64,000 nt of DNA, taken from positions 19,539 through 83,538 of the forward strand of contig NZ_MJAK01000012.1 in NCBI RefSeq assembly GCF_001742745.1, given 5' to 3'. This stretch comes from Curtobacterium sp. ER1/6 (lineage in GTDB: Bacteria; Actinomycetota; Actinomycetes; Actinomycetales; Microbacteriaceae). Each line of letters starts with the position of its first letter. Position 1 is the stretch's first letter. Under the pieces are notes generated by a model. The model saw only the letters and a program-made list of their open reading frames with translations, made no database searches and had not been told where the DNA came from. The position numbers were made by a program, and so were the translations under genes. Positions 26,339-34,069 of this stretch are shown here, in pieces.

Positions 26339-28468
26339 TCAGACGGCCGTCACGCGGAACGGCACCACGCGGTCGGCCGGCACGAGGGGCGGCTGCAGGC
26401 CGACCTGCTCGAGCACGCGGCCGGTGAAGACGCGGTCACCGGACCACCACGCGGGCGCCCGGACGTCGTCGCCCGCACCGACGATCACCGGGTCGACGCG
26501 GTACCGCGTGTCGGGGTCGAGGTCGCGGAAGACCACGCGGCCGACGCCGGACACCTCCGAGCGACCGGTGCTGGCGACGAAGAACGCCGCCTGGCGGCGG
26601 TCTTCGGCGACCACGCCGTACACGAGCCGCGTCGGGTCGACCTCGTCCACCCGGACGAGCAGACCGCCGTGCAGGAGCGCACGCCACTCCCTGTGCAGCG
26701 TGATCCACGACGCGAGCGTGCGTTCCTCGTCCGCGGTGGCCCGGGCGAGGTCCCACTCGATGCCGAAGTGCCCGATCATCGCGGTGCCCGCACGGAAGGA
26801 GACGTCGTGGGAGCGCCCGGTGGTGTGGTTCACGCCGCTGGCGACGTGCGCCCCGAGGAGCTCCGGGGGCAGGAGCTGCTGCGTCCAGCGGTGCATCTGC
26901 TGGCGCTCGAAGGGGTCGATGTCGTCGGACACCCACACGCGGTCGGTGTGCTCGATCACCGCGAGGTCGACCCGGGCCCCACCGGACGAGCACGACTCGA
27001 TCTCGAGCGACGGGAAGCGCTCCTTGAGCGTCGCCATCAGCCGGTACGTCGCGAGGGTCTGCTCGTGCACGGCGGCCCCACCGCCCGGGTGCCCCGCCTC
27101 GACGAGGTCGCGGTTGTGGTCCCACTTGACGTAGTCGATGCCGTACTCGCCGATGATCGCCGTCATCCGCTCGAGCACGTACGCGGAGGCCTCGGGGATC
27201 GCGAGGTTGAGCACCTGCTGGTCGCGGGAGCGGACGGGCAGCCGACCGTCGGCCTGCATGATCCACTCCGGGTGCGCCCGGGCGAGGTCGCTGTCCTCGT
27301 TGACCATCTCCGGCTCGAACCACAGGCCGAACTCCATGCCGAGTGCGCGGACCCGGTCGACGATCGGACCGAGGCCGTCGGGCCAGACGTCCTCGTCGAC
27401 GTACCAGTCGCCGAGCCCGGCGTGGTCGTCGCGCCGACCGCGGAACCAGCCGTCGTCGAGCACGTACCGCTCGACCCCGAGCCGCGCCGCACGTTCGGCG
27501 AGGTCGGTCAGCCGCACGAGGTCGTGGTCGAAGTAGACGGCCTCCCACACGTTGATGGTGACCGGACGCGGGGTCGACGGGTGCTGGGGCCGACTGCGCA
27601 GCCAGCGGTGGAAGCGCCGGGCCTGGTCGTCGAGGCCGTCACCGTACGCGGCGTAGACCCACGGTCCCTCGTACGTCTCGCCGGTCGCAAGCCGGACCTC
27701 CCCCGGCAGCAGGAGCTCGCCACCCCCGGCGACCTGGCGACCGGTGGCGAGCCGCTCGGCGAAGTGCCGGTGGTTGCCGCTCCACGCGGTGTGCACGCCC
27801 CAGACCTCGCCGCGGGCGAAGCCGAAGCCGGGCTCCCCGACGCTGAGGACCGTCGCGGCGTCGGCGCCCGTCCGACCCTTGCGGCTGTCGCGTTCGTGCG
27901 TGCCGACGACGAGGGCGCGACGCTGCGGGGTGCGCTCCTTGCCCCAGTGACCGGCGAAGTCGAGGACCTCGCGGGCGCGGGAGGGCACGGGCAGGGCGAC
28001 GGTCAGGTCGTCCACCGTGTACACGCCGTCGGCGGCGTTCGTGACCGCCGCGCGGGCACGGACCAGCCCCGACTCGAGCAGCTCGACCGTCACCCGGACG
28101 GTCAGCCCCGCGACGGAGTCCTCGGCGTCGGCGACCACGCGGTTCCCGTCGACGTCGAGGGCGGTGACGGTGAAGGCGGGCGACCAGTCGCGGCCGTCGC
28201 GGTGCCCGGAGAGCCCGGGACGACCGGTCCACCCGCGGTGGGGTTCGGGCAGCAGGGCGAGGCGGACGGGGACGTCGGCCTCGTTGTTCGCCACGACGGC
28301 GACGTCGGCGTCCGCGAGGACGACGAGCTCGTCGTCGGAGAGGGACCCGAGTGCGGCGCCCCAGTGCACGACGGCGGGGAGCGCGTTCGCACGGCAGTCG
28401 AGGACGAGGGAGACACCCCCGGCGGTGAGGTGGACGAGGTCGTGCGAGGTCGGCGTGGTGGTCGGCAT
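26339..28468 (-). CDS. alpha-galactosidase, glycoside hydrolase family 36
   Basis: The 709-residue enzyme removes terminal alpha-galactose from raffinose-type sugars or galactosides. The N-terminal beta-sandwich occupies residues 1-290. The barrel follows, with VTINVWEAVYFDHDL, ERYVLDDGWFRGRRDDHAGLGDW and FGLWFEPEMVNEDSDL. The nucleophile Asp is in DYVKWDHNRDL, the substrate-binding segment is ESCSSGGARVDL and the acid/base Asp is in VWVSDDIDPFERQ. There is no signal peptide, so it acts inside the cell. Length and motifs match bacterial AgaA/MelA-like GH36. No sugar transporter is adjacent. Confidence 0.95.
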   Translation of the reverse strand: MPTTTPTSHDLVHLTAGGVSLVLDCRANALPAVVHWGAALGSLSDDELVVLADADVAVVANNEADVPVRLALLPEPHRGWTGRPGLSGHRDGRDWSPAFTVTALDVDGNRVVADAEDSVAGLTVRVTVELLESGLVRARAAVTNAADGVYTVDDLTVALPVPSRAREVLDFAGHWGKERTPQRRALVVGTHERDSRKGRTGADAATVLSVGEPGFGFARGEVWGVHTAWSGNHRHFAERLATGRQVAGGGELLLPGEVRLATGETYEGPWVYAAYGDGLDDQARRFHRWLRSRPQHPSTPRPVTINVWEAVYFDHDLVRLTDLAERAARLGVERYVLDDGWFRGRRDDHAGLGDWYVDEDVWPDGLGPIVDRVRALGMEFGLWFEPEMVNEDSDLARAHPEWIMQADGRLPVRSRDQQVLNLAIPEASAYVLERMTAIIGEYGIDYVKWDHNRDLVEAGHPGGGAAVHEQTLATYRLMATLKERFPSLEIESCSSGGARVDLAVIEHTDRVWVSDDIDPFERQQMHRWTQQLLPPELLGAHVASGVNHTTGRSHDVSFRAGTAMIGHFGIEWDLARATADEERTLASWITLHREWRALLHGGLLVRVDEVDPTRLVYGVVAEDRRQAAFFVASTGRSEVSGVGRVVFRDLDPDTRYRVDPVIVGAGDDVRAPAWWSGDRVFTGRVLEQVGLQPPLVPADRVVPFRVTAV

Positions 28469-28563
28469 CGGTGCTCCGGTCGGCGTCGTTGGCGGTGTCG
28501 AGCCTTCCGGTCCGTGCGCGCTGCCGCAACCCGACGCGCGTGGGAGCGGTCAGCGCACGGGGA

Positions 28564-29547
28564 TCAGAACCAGCGCTTGACCTTGAACACCACGAACAGG
28601 ACCACCGCGAACAGCACCATCGCGAGGATGGACAGCGGGTAGCCCCAGGTCCACGACAGCTCGGGCATGTGCGTGAAGTTCATGCCGTAGATCGCCGCGA
28701 TGAGCGTCGGCGCGAACAGGATCGCGGCCCAGCCGGAGATGCGCTTCGTGTCGTCGTTCTGCTTCTGCGCCGCGAGCGTCGAGTCGACCGTCAGGGCGTT
28801 CTGCAGCAGCTGCCGGAAGGTGTCGAGCCGCTCGACCGTGCGGATGACGTGGTCGAGCACGTCGCGGAACCGACGCTGGAGCTCCACCGGCAGGTGGTAC
28901 TTCTCGGCACCCCGGTGCAGGTTCTCGATGATGCCGATGAGGGGCCGCGCCGCGCGTTGGAAGTCGACGACCTCGCCGAAGAGCTCGTAGATGCGCCGCG
29001 ACACCCCGGTGACGCCGGCGAACAGCTGGTCCTCGATCTGGTTGATGTCCTCCTCGAGCCCGTCGATGACCGGCGCGTAGCCGTCGACGATCGAGTCCAT
29101 GAGCGCCCAGAGCTGCGCCTGCGGTCCGGCGGTCACGAGGCCGGGCTTGCCGCTCATGCGCTGCAGGGCCCGCGGGACGGCGTCGCGGCCGCGCGGGTCG
29201 GCGGCGACGACCGCGAGGAAGAAGTCCTGCCCGACGAAGGCGTGCACCTCACCGAACTCCACCTCCTCCGCACCGTCGTGGTAGACCGCGGGCTTGAGGA
29301 CGGTGAAGAGCGTCGAGCCGTACCGCTCGAGCTTCGGGCGCTGGTGTCCCTCGGCGGCGTCCTCGACCGCGAGCTCGTGCAGGCCGAGGGCCACCGCGAC
29401 GTCGCCGAGCTCCTGGGCGTCCGGCTCGTGCAGCACGATGCACGCGCTGGCGCCCTGCTCGCCGACCAGCCGGAAGGTGTCGTCGAGCGAGGGGCACGCC
29501 ATCGGCGCGATCCGGTCGACGTAGACGGTGTTGAGCGCGACGGTCAC
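28564..29547 (-). CDS. corA: CorA family magnesium transporter
   Basis: The 327-residue protein has a large cytosolic domain and two C-terminal membrane helices. The signature YGMNF follows ILFAPTLIAAI at the end of the first helix, and the second helix ends in a Lys/Arg-rich tail. The stalk helix carries QRRFRDVLDHVIRTVERLD. It imports Mg2+ (also Co2+/Ni2+). The GTG at 29547 is chosen because TACGGT lies 6 nt upstream and the longer reading is Arg-rich. Confidence 0.93.
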   Translation of the reverse strand: MTVALNTVYVDRIAPMACPSLDDTFRLVGEQGASACIVLHEPDAQELGDVAVALGLHELAVEDAAEGHQRPKLERYGSTLFTVLKPAVYHDGAEEVEFGEVHAFVGQDFFLAVVAADPRGRDAVPRALQRMSGKPGLVTAGPQAQLWALMDSIVDGYAPVIDGLEEDINQIEDQLFAGVTGVSRRIYELFGEVVDFQRAARPLIGIIENLHRGAEKYHLPVELQRRFRDVLDHVIRTVERLDTFRQLLQNALTVDSTLAAQKQNDDTKRISGWAAILFAPTLIAAIYGMNFTHMPELSWTWGYPLSILAMVLFAVVLFVVFKVKRWF

Positions 29548-29553
29548 GAGGCC

Positions 29554-29559
29554 ACCGTA
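29554..29559 (-). promoter_or_regulatory. -10 hexamer TACGGT, leaderless start of corA
   Basis: On the minus strand TACGGT ends 6 nt before the GTG at 29547. Confidence 0.55.
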
Positions 29560-29673
29560 CGCACCCGTGCGACGCTCCGCTGCCGTCCCCCGCTCTCCTG
29601 GACGCCGGCTGCGCGCGCGGCCGGTGGACGTCGTACGGTCGATTTCATCAGCATGCTGACGAACGGAGTGGAC

Positions 29674-30477
29674 ATGAGGAAGATCTGGAAGCGCATCGCG
29701 GTCGCCGTGAGCGCGGTCGTGGCGGTCGTCGGGGCCTTCGTCGGCTCGGGTGCCGCGGGCGGGACCCCGATCCAGGACGCGGCGGGCGGGGCGCTGTCGG
29801 CGTCGTCGACCGCGATCGCGCCGGCCGGTCCCGCGTTCTCGATCTGGAGCGTCGTCTACGTCGGGCTCATCGCGTACGCGGTGCGGCAGTGCTTCCGGAC
29901 CGCCGACGACGAGCGGCACGAGCGGCTGTTCGTCCCCGCGGTGCTCTCGCTGCTCCTGAACGCCGCGTGGATCCTGTCCGTGCAGTTCGGGTTCCTGTGG
30001 GCGAGCGAGCCGATCATCGTCGCGCTGCTCGCCGTGCTCGCGTGGGCGTTCGTGGTGCTCCGTCGCACCCGTCCGTCGGGCACCGTCGAAGCGGTCGTCA
30101 CGGACGGCACGTTCGGGCTCTACCTCGGGTGGGTGTGCGTCGCGACGGCGGCGAACACCGCTGCGGTGCTCACGGCCGCGGGCTTTCGGGGCCTCGGGCT
30201 CGGGCAGGACGTGTGGGGCGTGCTCGTCGCCGCGGTGGCCGGACTCGTCGGCGTCGCACTCGCGGTGTGGGGTGGCGGACGCCTGGCCCCGACCGCGGCG
30301 CTCGGGTGGGGGCTCGCGTGGGTGGCGGTCGCGCGGCTCGACGGCCCGCTCGTGTCGGTGCCGACCGCGGTGACGTCGGTCGTCGCCGTCGCCGTCGTGG
30401 TGGTCGTGACGCTCGTGGTCCGCACCCGCACCGGCTGGGCTCGTGCTCGGGCGGGCTCCCCGGCGCGCACGGCGTAG
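29674..30477 (+). CDS. TspO/MBR-like tryptophan-rich sensory family membrane protein
   Basis: The 267-residue protein has about seven or eight membrane segments. Segments PAGPAFSIWSVVYVGLIAY (about 47-65) and LLLNAAWILSVQFGFLWASE (about 90-109) resemble TspO/MBR signatures (PxGWxFxxxW and LNxxWxxxF). It is longer than classic TspO (about 160), like the extended actinobacterial form. TspO binds porphyrins and affects tetrapyrrole and stress signalling. The ATG at 29674 follows GGAG by 5 nt and is preferred over the ATG at 29653. Confidence 0.8.
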   Translation: MRKIWKRIAVAVSAVVAVVGAFVGSGAAGGTPIQDAAGGALSASSTAIAPAGPAFSIWSVVYVGLIAYAVRQCFRTADDERHERLFVPAVLSLLLNAAWILSVQFGFLWASEPIIVALLAVLAWAFVVLRRTRPSGTVEAVVTDGTFGLYLGWVCVATAANTAAVLTAAGFRGLGLGQDVWGVLVAAVAGLVGVALAVWGGGRLAPTAALGWGLAWVAVARLDGPLVSVPTAVTSVVAVAVVVVVTLVVRTRTGWARARAGSPARTA

Positions 30478-30576
30478 CGGCGTGCCCCGAGGCTCGGCCA
30501 GGCGGACACTTCCGCGTCAGGATCTTCGCGAAAGTGTCCGTCCAGCCGAGGCTCGGCCAGGCGCGTAGCGGCGTGC
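30472..30576. repeat. nested direct repeats around a hairpin between tspO-like gene and ald
   Basis: GCGTAGCGGCGTGC occurs at 30472-30485 and 30563-30576, and CCGAGGCTCGGCCAGGCG at 30487-30504 and 30546-30563. Between the inner copies lies a hairpin with 14-bp arms at 30503-30516 and 30527-30540 (CGGACACTT / AAGTGTCCG, one mismatch). The first repeat covers the stop codon of the upstream gene. The hairpin may terminate both converging genes. Confidence 0.85.
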
Positions 30577-30587
30577 GCGCCGGCGCG

Positions 30588-31688
30588 TCAGCGGCCCGCC
30601 GGCGCCGGGCCGTGGGCAGCGGCGACGGCCTCGTTCACCACGCGACCGGCGTGCACGTTCACGCCCTTCGCGAGCGCCGGGTCGGCGGCGGTCGCCTGCT
30701 CCCAGCCCTGGTCCGCGATCGCGAGCGCGTACGGCAGAGTCGCGTTCGTCAGCGAGATCGTGCTCGTGCGCGGCACCGCGCCGGGCATGTTCGCCACGCA
30801 GTAGTAGACGGCGTCGTGCACGCGGAACGTCGGGTCGTCGTGCGTGGTCGGCCGCGATCCCTCGAAGCAGCCGCCCTGGTCGATCGCGATGTCGACCAGC
30901 ACCGCCCCCTGACGCATGTCGGCGACCATGGCGTCGGTGACGAGCTTCGGCGCCGAGGCCCCCGGGATGAGCACCGACCCGATCACCAGGTCCGCGTCGC
31001 GCAGGGCGTCCGCGATCGCGTGCGACGAGGACCGCAGCGTCGTGATGCGTCCGTCGAACCGGGCGTCGAGCGCTCGGAGGCGGGGCAGGCTGATGTCGAA
31101 CACCGTGACCTCGGCACCGAGGCCGAGCGCCATCGTCGCCGCGTGCTCCCCCGCGACGCCACCGCCGATCACGACGACCCGGCCGCGCGGGGTGCCGGGC
31201 ACGCCGCCGAGCAGCAGGCCGCGACCACCGTTCGTCCGCATGAGCTGGTGGGCCCCGACCTGCACGGACAGGCGCCCGGCGATCTCCGACATCGGCGAGA
31301 GCAGCGGCAGCGACCGGTCGGGCAGCTGCACGGTCTCGTACGCGATCGCGGTCGCACCGGAGGCCACGAGCGCGTCGGTCAGGGGGCGGTCGGCCGCGAG
31401 GTGCAGGTAGGTGAAGAGCACCTGGCCGGGACGGATCGCGTCGTACTCGGACGCCACCGGCTCCTTGACCTTGAGCACGAGGTCGGCGCGCTCCCACACC
31501 TCGGCGGCGGTGCCGACGACGGTCGCGCCCGCGGCCCGGTACTCGTCGTCGGCGAAGGACGAGCCGTCCCCCGCTCCGGCCTGGACGAGCACCTCGTGCC
31601 CGTGCAGCGTGAGCTCGCCCACGCCGGCCGGGGTGGCCGCGACGCGGTACTCGTTGTTCTTGACTTCGGTGGGGACGCCGATGAGCAT
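30588..31688 (-). CDS. ald: alanine dehydrogenase
   Basis: The 366-residue enzyme interconverts L-alanine and pyruvate plus ammonia with NAD. It opens [20 protein letters not shown]. Substrate residues fall in [13 protein letters not shown] (Lys near 75) and [11 protein letters not shown] (His near 95). The NAD fold is [20 protein letters not shown] (about 168-187). The ATG at 31688 follows AAGGAG. In mycobacteria ald is controlled by the Lrp-type AldR; here no Lrp gene is adjacent, but a long inverted repeat lies upstream (31759-31804). Confidence 0.95.
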   Translation of the reverse strand: MLIGVPTEVKNNEYRVAATPAGVGELTLHGHEVLVQAGAGDGSSFADDEYRAAGATVVGTAAEVWERADLVLKVKEPVASEYDAIRPGQVLFTYLHLAADRPLTDALVASGATAIAYETVQLPDRSLPLLSPMSEIAGRLSVQVGAHQLMRTNGGRGLLLGGVPGTPRGRVVVIGGGVAGEHAATMALGLGAEVTVFDISLPRLRALDARFDGRITTLRSSSHAIADALRDADLVIGSVLIPGASAPKLVTDAMVADMRQGAVLVDIAIDQGGCFEGSRPTTHDDPTFRVHDAVYYCVANMPGAVPRTSTISLTNATLPYALAIADQGWEQATAADPALAKGVNVHAGRVVNEAVAAAHGPAPAGR

Positions 31689-31758
31689 CACGGACTCCTT
31701 CGTGGGCGGTGCAGGTGCCTCCCACGATGCGCTCGGGTTCGTTTCGACCACGTTGCGT

Positions 31759-31804
31759 CCGAACATCTGCGCAGTCGGTCCGGTTTCGGTGCGACGATGT
31801 TCGG
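31759..31804. promoter_or_regulatory. inverted repeat CCGAACATC ... GATGTTCGG upstream of ald
   Basis: Perfect 9-bp arms at 31759-31767 and 31796-31804 are separated by 28 bp. They lie 70-115 bp upstream of the ald start, within the 154-bp gap to the AraC gene. This could be an operator for ald or a terminator stem for the AraC gene. Confidence 0.35.
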
Positions 31805-31842
31805 CCACGCCTGGATCACAGCCAGCCGGGCCGAACCCGTCG

Positions 31843-32871
31843 TCAGCGGGTCCGGAGCGACTCGCTCGGCAGTTCGCCGAACCGCGCGCGGTAGGTCGCC
31901 GAGAACCGACCGAGGTGCCCGAACCCCCACGACCGAGCGATGTCCGCGACGCTCGTCTCGTCGCGGTCGCCGCGCAGCAGGTCGCCGCGAGCACCGTCGA
32001 GCCGGACGCTCCGCAGCAGGTCACCCGGGGTCTGGTCGAGGTGCCGACGGAGCGACTGCTGCAGCCCGCGGGCGCTCAACCCGGCGGCGGCGGCGATCTC
32101 CGGGGTGCCGATGGCGTCCCGCGCGTGGGCGTGCACGTACTCGAGCGCGCGACGGAGCCGGTCGTGCTCCGGGCCGTTCCCCTGGACGGACGACTGCCAG
32201 CGGTCGCGCCGCGGGAACGCCTCGACCGCGGCGGCGACGAAGGCGTCCGCGATGGTCCGCTGCACGGTCGGGGTCATCCGGTGCTCGACGTCGAGCCAGG
32301 TCGACGCGTGGGCTCGGACGGCGGCCTGCCACGTCCGGATGCCCTCGGCCGTCGGTCGTCGCATCGCCTCGAACGCGAACTCCGGGTCGCCCACGGTCGC
32401 ACGCACGTGGTCGCGGTCGAGGTGCACGAGGTTCAGGCCGATGTCGCGGTGGTGCAGCTCGTACGCCTCGGCGAAGGGCAGCACCACGGGGACGCCCGGC
32501 TCGAGGTCGGCCGACCGTCCGCCGTGGGTGATCGTGCTCGAGCCGGATCGCAGCCACGCGATGACGAACTGGTCGTCGACCATGCTCTCCGTCCGCAGGT
32601 CGACCAGGAAGCGTGACGACCGCAGCGACATGCGCTCGTCGCCGACGCCCGCGAAGTCCCAGTGCGGGCGCTGCCGGGTCCGTCGGACCCGCGGCGTCCG
32701 GAAGTCGTAGTCGCCCGTGAAGAACGTCAGGGCCTCGTCGACGTCACTGCCGACGAGCCGCCGGAAGTAGCGCGCGTCGTCGTGCGACGACCCGCTCGAC
32801 GGCGCCGACGACGGTGCCGCCGGGCGCTTGGTGTCGGGAGCCGGCTGACCGGGATCGCGAGGAAGCACCAT
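31843..32871 (-). CDS. AraC family transcriptional regulator
   Basis: The 342-residue protein has a poorly conserved N-terminal sensing domain (about 35-200) and a C-terminal AraC double helix-turn-helix (about 235-340). The latter is visible as GTPEIAAAAGLSARGLQQSLRRHLDQTPGDLL, then VADIARSWGFGHLGRFSATYRARFGELPSE. The layout resembles FeaR/AraC-ligand-binding-like activators with the AraC_binding_2 N-domain. The ATG at 32871 is supported by a -10 hexamer 7 nt upstream; a TTG at 32901 is the alternative. The target is unknown. Confidence 0.9.
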   Translation of the reverse strand: MVLPRDPGQPAPDTKRPAAPSSAPSSGSSHDDARYFRRLVGSDVDEALTFFTGDYDFRTPRVRRTRQRPHWDFAGVGDERMSLRSSRFLVDLRTESMVDDQFVIAWLRSGSSTITHGGRSADLEPGVPVVLPFAEAYELHHRDIGLNLVHLDRDHVRATVGDPEFAFEAMRRPTAEGIRTWQAAVRAHASTWLDVEHRMTPTVQRTIADAFVAAAVEAFPRRDRWQSSVQGNGPEHDRLRRALEYVHAHARDAIGTPEIAAAAGLSARGLQQSLRRHLDQTPGDLLRSVRLDGARGDLLRGDRDETSVADIARSWGFGHLGRFSATYRARFGELPSESLRTR

Positions 32872-32878
32872 GCACCAG

Positions 32879-32884
32879 AACCTA
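32879..32884 (-). promoter_or_regulatory. -10 hexamer TAGGTT, leaderless start of the AraC gene
   Basis: On the minus strand TAGGTT ends 7 nt before the ATG at 32871. Confidence 0.55.
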
Positions 32885-32919
32885 CGGGCGACCACTGACA
32901 AAGGACGTCAGGCGCTGAC

Positions 32920-33882
32920 TCAGGGCTGCAGGATCGCCTGCCCCACGCTCTCGTCGAGGATGAGGTCGGTGATCAGTCCGGCGGCGAGCGCGCCCTTCAG
33001 TGAGGCCGCCTTGGACCGCCCGGCCACCACGCACACCCGCCGGGGCGACCGCTTGATCGTGTCGAGGTCCGGCGCCCCCGCGCGGGCGTTCACCCCGATG
33101 TCCTTCCACGACCCGTCCGCGCGGTAGAAGACCGTCGACACGTCGCCGACGACGCCCGCCTCGGTGAGCTCGTCGCGGTCGGCCGGGTCGAGGTAGCCCC
33201 CGGAGTAGACGTGCGAGGGCACGGGGGCCTGCGGCGCGCCGACGCCGAACACCACGAGGTCCATCCGCTCGTGCAGGTCGAGCACGCGGCGGATGGAACG
33301 CTCGCGGAACAGCATCTCCTTCGTCGCCGGGTCGTCGAAGAACGCCGGCACCGGGAACTGCTGCACGAAGGCGCCGTAGGCCTCGCCGAACCGACGGAGG
33401 ATCTCGGACGCGTAGACGATGCCCGTGGTCCGGGTGTTCGCGGCCCCGTTGATCTGCACGACCGTCGACCCGTGGGTGGTCTTCGGCACGAGGTACCGGC
33501 TGACGGCGCTCACGGTCGAGCCCCACGAGATGCCGATCACCATGTTCGACTCGACGTACTGCGTGAGGATCCGTGCGGCGCTCAGGGCGACGCGCTCGAG
33601 CCGGTCGACGTCGCTCGTGTGGTCCGGCACCGGCACGACGTGCGCGTGCACGCCGAAGCGCGCGCGGATGTTCCGGCTCAGCGCGGCGGCCTGGTCCAGC
33701 GGCGAGCGGATCTGGATGTCCACGAGCCCGGTGTCCCTGGCGTACTTCAGCAGGCGCGAGACCGAGGAGCGGGACGTCCCCAGCTCGTCGGCGATGGCGT
33801 CCATCGTCAGGTCCTGCAGGTAGTACAGGTGTGCGGCGCGCAGCGCCTGCTGGGTCCGCATCGGCTGCGCTGCGTCGCTCAT
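32920..33882 (-). CDS. SorC family sugar-binding transcriptional regulator (next to glpD)
   Basis: The 320-residue protein has a helix-turn-helix at about 12-55 (AAHLYYLQDLTMDAIADELGTSRSSVSRLLKYARD). A SorC/DeoR-type phosphosugar-binding domain follows, with NMVIGISWGSTVSAVSRYLVP, QINGAANTR and DLVVFGVGAP. SorC proteins are tetramers that respond to phosphorylated sugars or polyols. It is divergent from glpD across 187 bp that hold two TGCACGNNCGTGCA sites. I infer that it represses glpD and itself, with glycerol-3-phosphate or a triose phosphate as ligand. The ATG at 33882 is the natural start. Confidence 0.92.
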   Translation of the reverse strand: MSDAAQPMRTQQALRAAHLYYLQDLTMDAIADELGTSRSSVSRLLKYARDTGLVDIQIRSPLDQAAALSRNIRARFGVHAHVVPVPDHTSDVDRLERVALSAARILTQYVESNMVIGISWGSTVSAVSRYLVPKTTHGSTVVQINGAANTRTTGIVYASEILRRFGEAYGAFVQQFPVPAFFDDPATKEMLFRERSIRRVLDLHERMDLVVFGVGAPQAPVPSHVYSGGYLDPADRDELTEAGVVGDVSTVFYRADGSWKDIGVNARAGAPDLDTIKRSPRRVCVVAGRSKAASLKGALAAGLITDLILDESVGQAILQP

Positions 33883-33894
33883 GGGAACCGAGCA

Positions 33895-33908
33895 TGCACG
33901 GACGTGCA
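33895..33908. promoter_or_regulatory. candidate SorC operator 1, TGCACGGACGTGCA
   Basis: A 6+2+6 palindrome lies 12 nt upstream of the SorC start codon, overlapping a CATGCT hexamer that could be the -10 of that gene. Confidence 0.6.
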
Positions 33909-33979
33909 CGGCCTCTGCAACCCCGGTCGCGCCTCCCGGCCGCCCCTGCCCGCCCCGTTGCGGACACTGACAGGTGTGC

Positions 33980-33993
33980 TGCACGTTCGTGCA
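33980..33993. promoter_or_regulatory. candidate SorC operator 2, TGCACGTTCGTGCA
   Basis: The same 6+2+6 palindrome recurs 85 bp from operator 1 (about eight helical turns), 76 bp upstream of the glpD start. The pair fits cooperative binding with looping by a tetrameric regulator. Confidence 0.6.
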
Positions 33994-34069
33994 CGTGAGT
34001 TGCCCGACCTCTCACGGAGGCGCACGATCGAAGGCGTCCCATGGAACCGACCCAAGGAAGCGACGCACC

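Noticed and set aside
24884..28642. A 1252-residue open frame antisense to the ClC and alpha-galactosidase genes
   Set aside because: High GC removes stops on the opposite strand. The translation is low-complexity (Gly/Arg/Asp/Val) with no domain, while the minus-strand genes have full family motifs.
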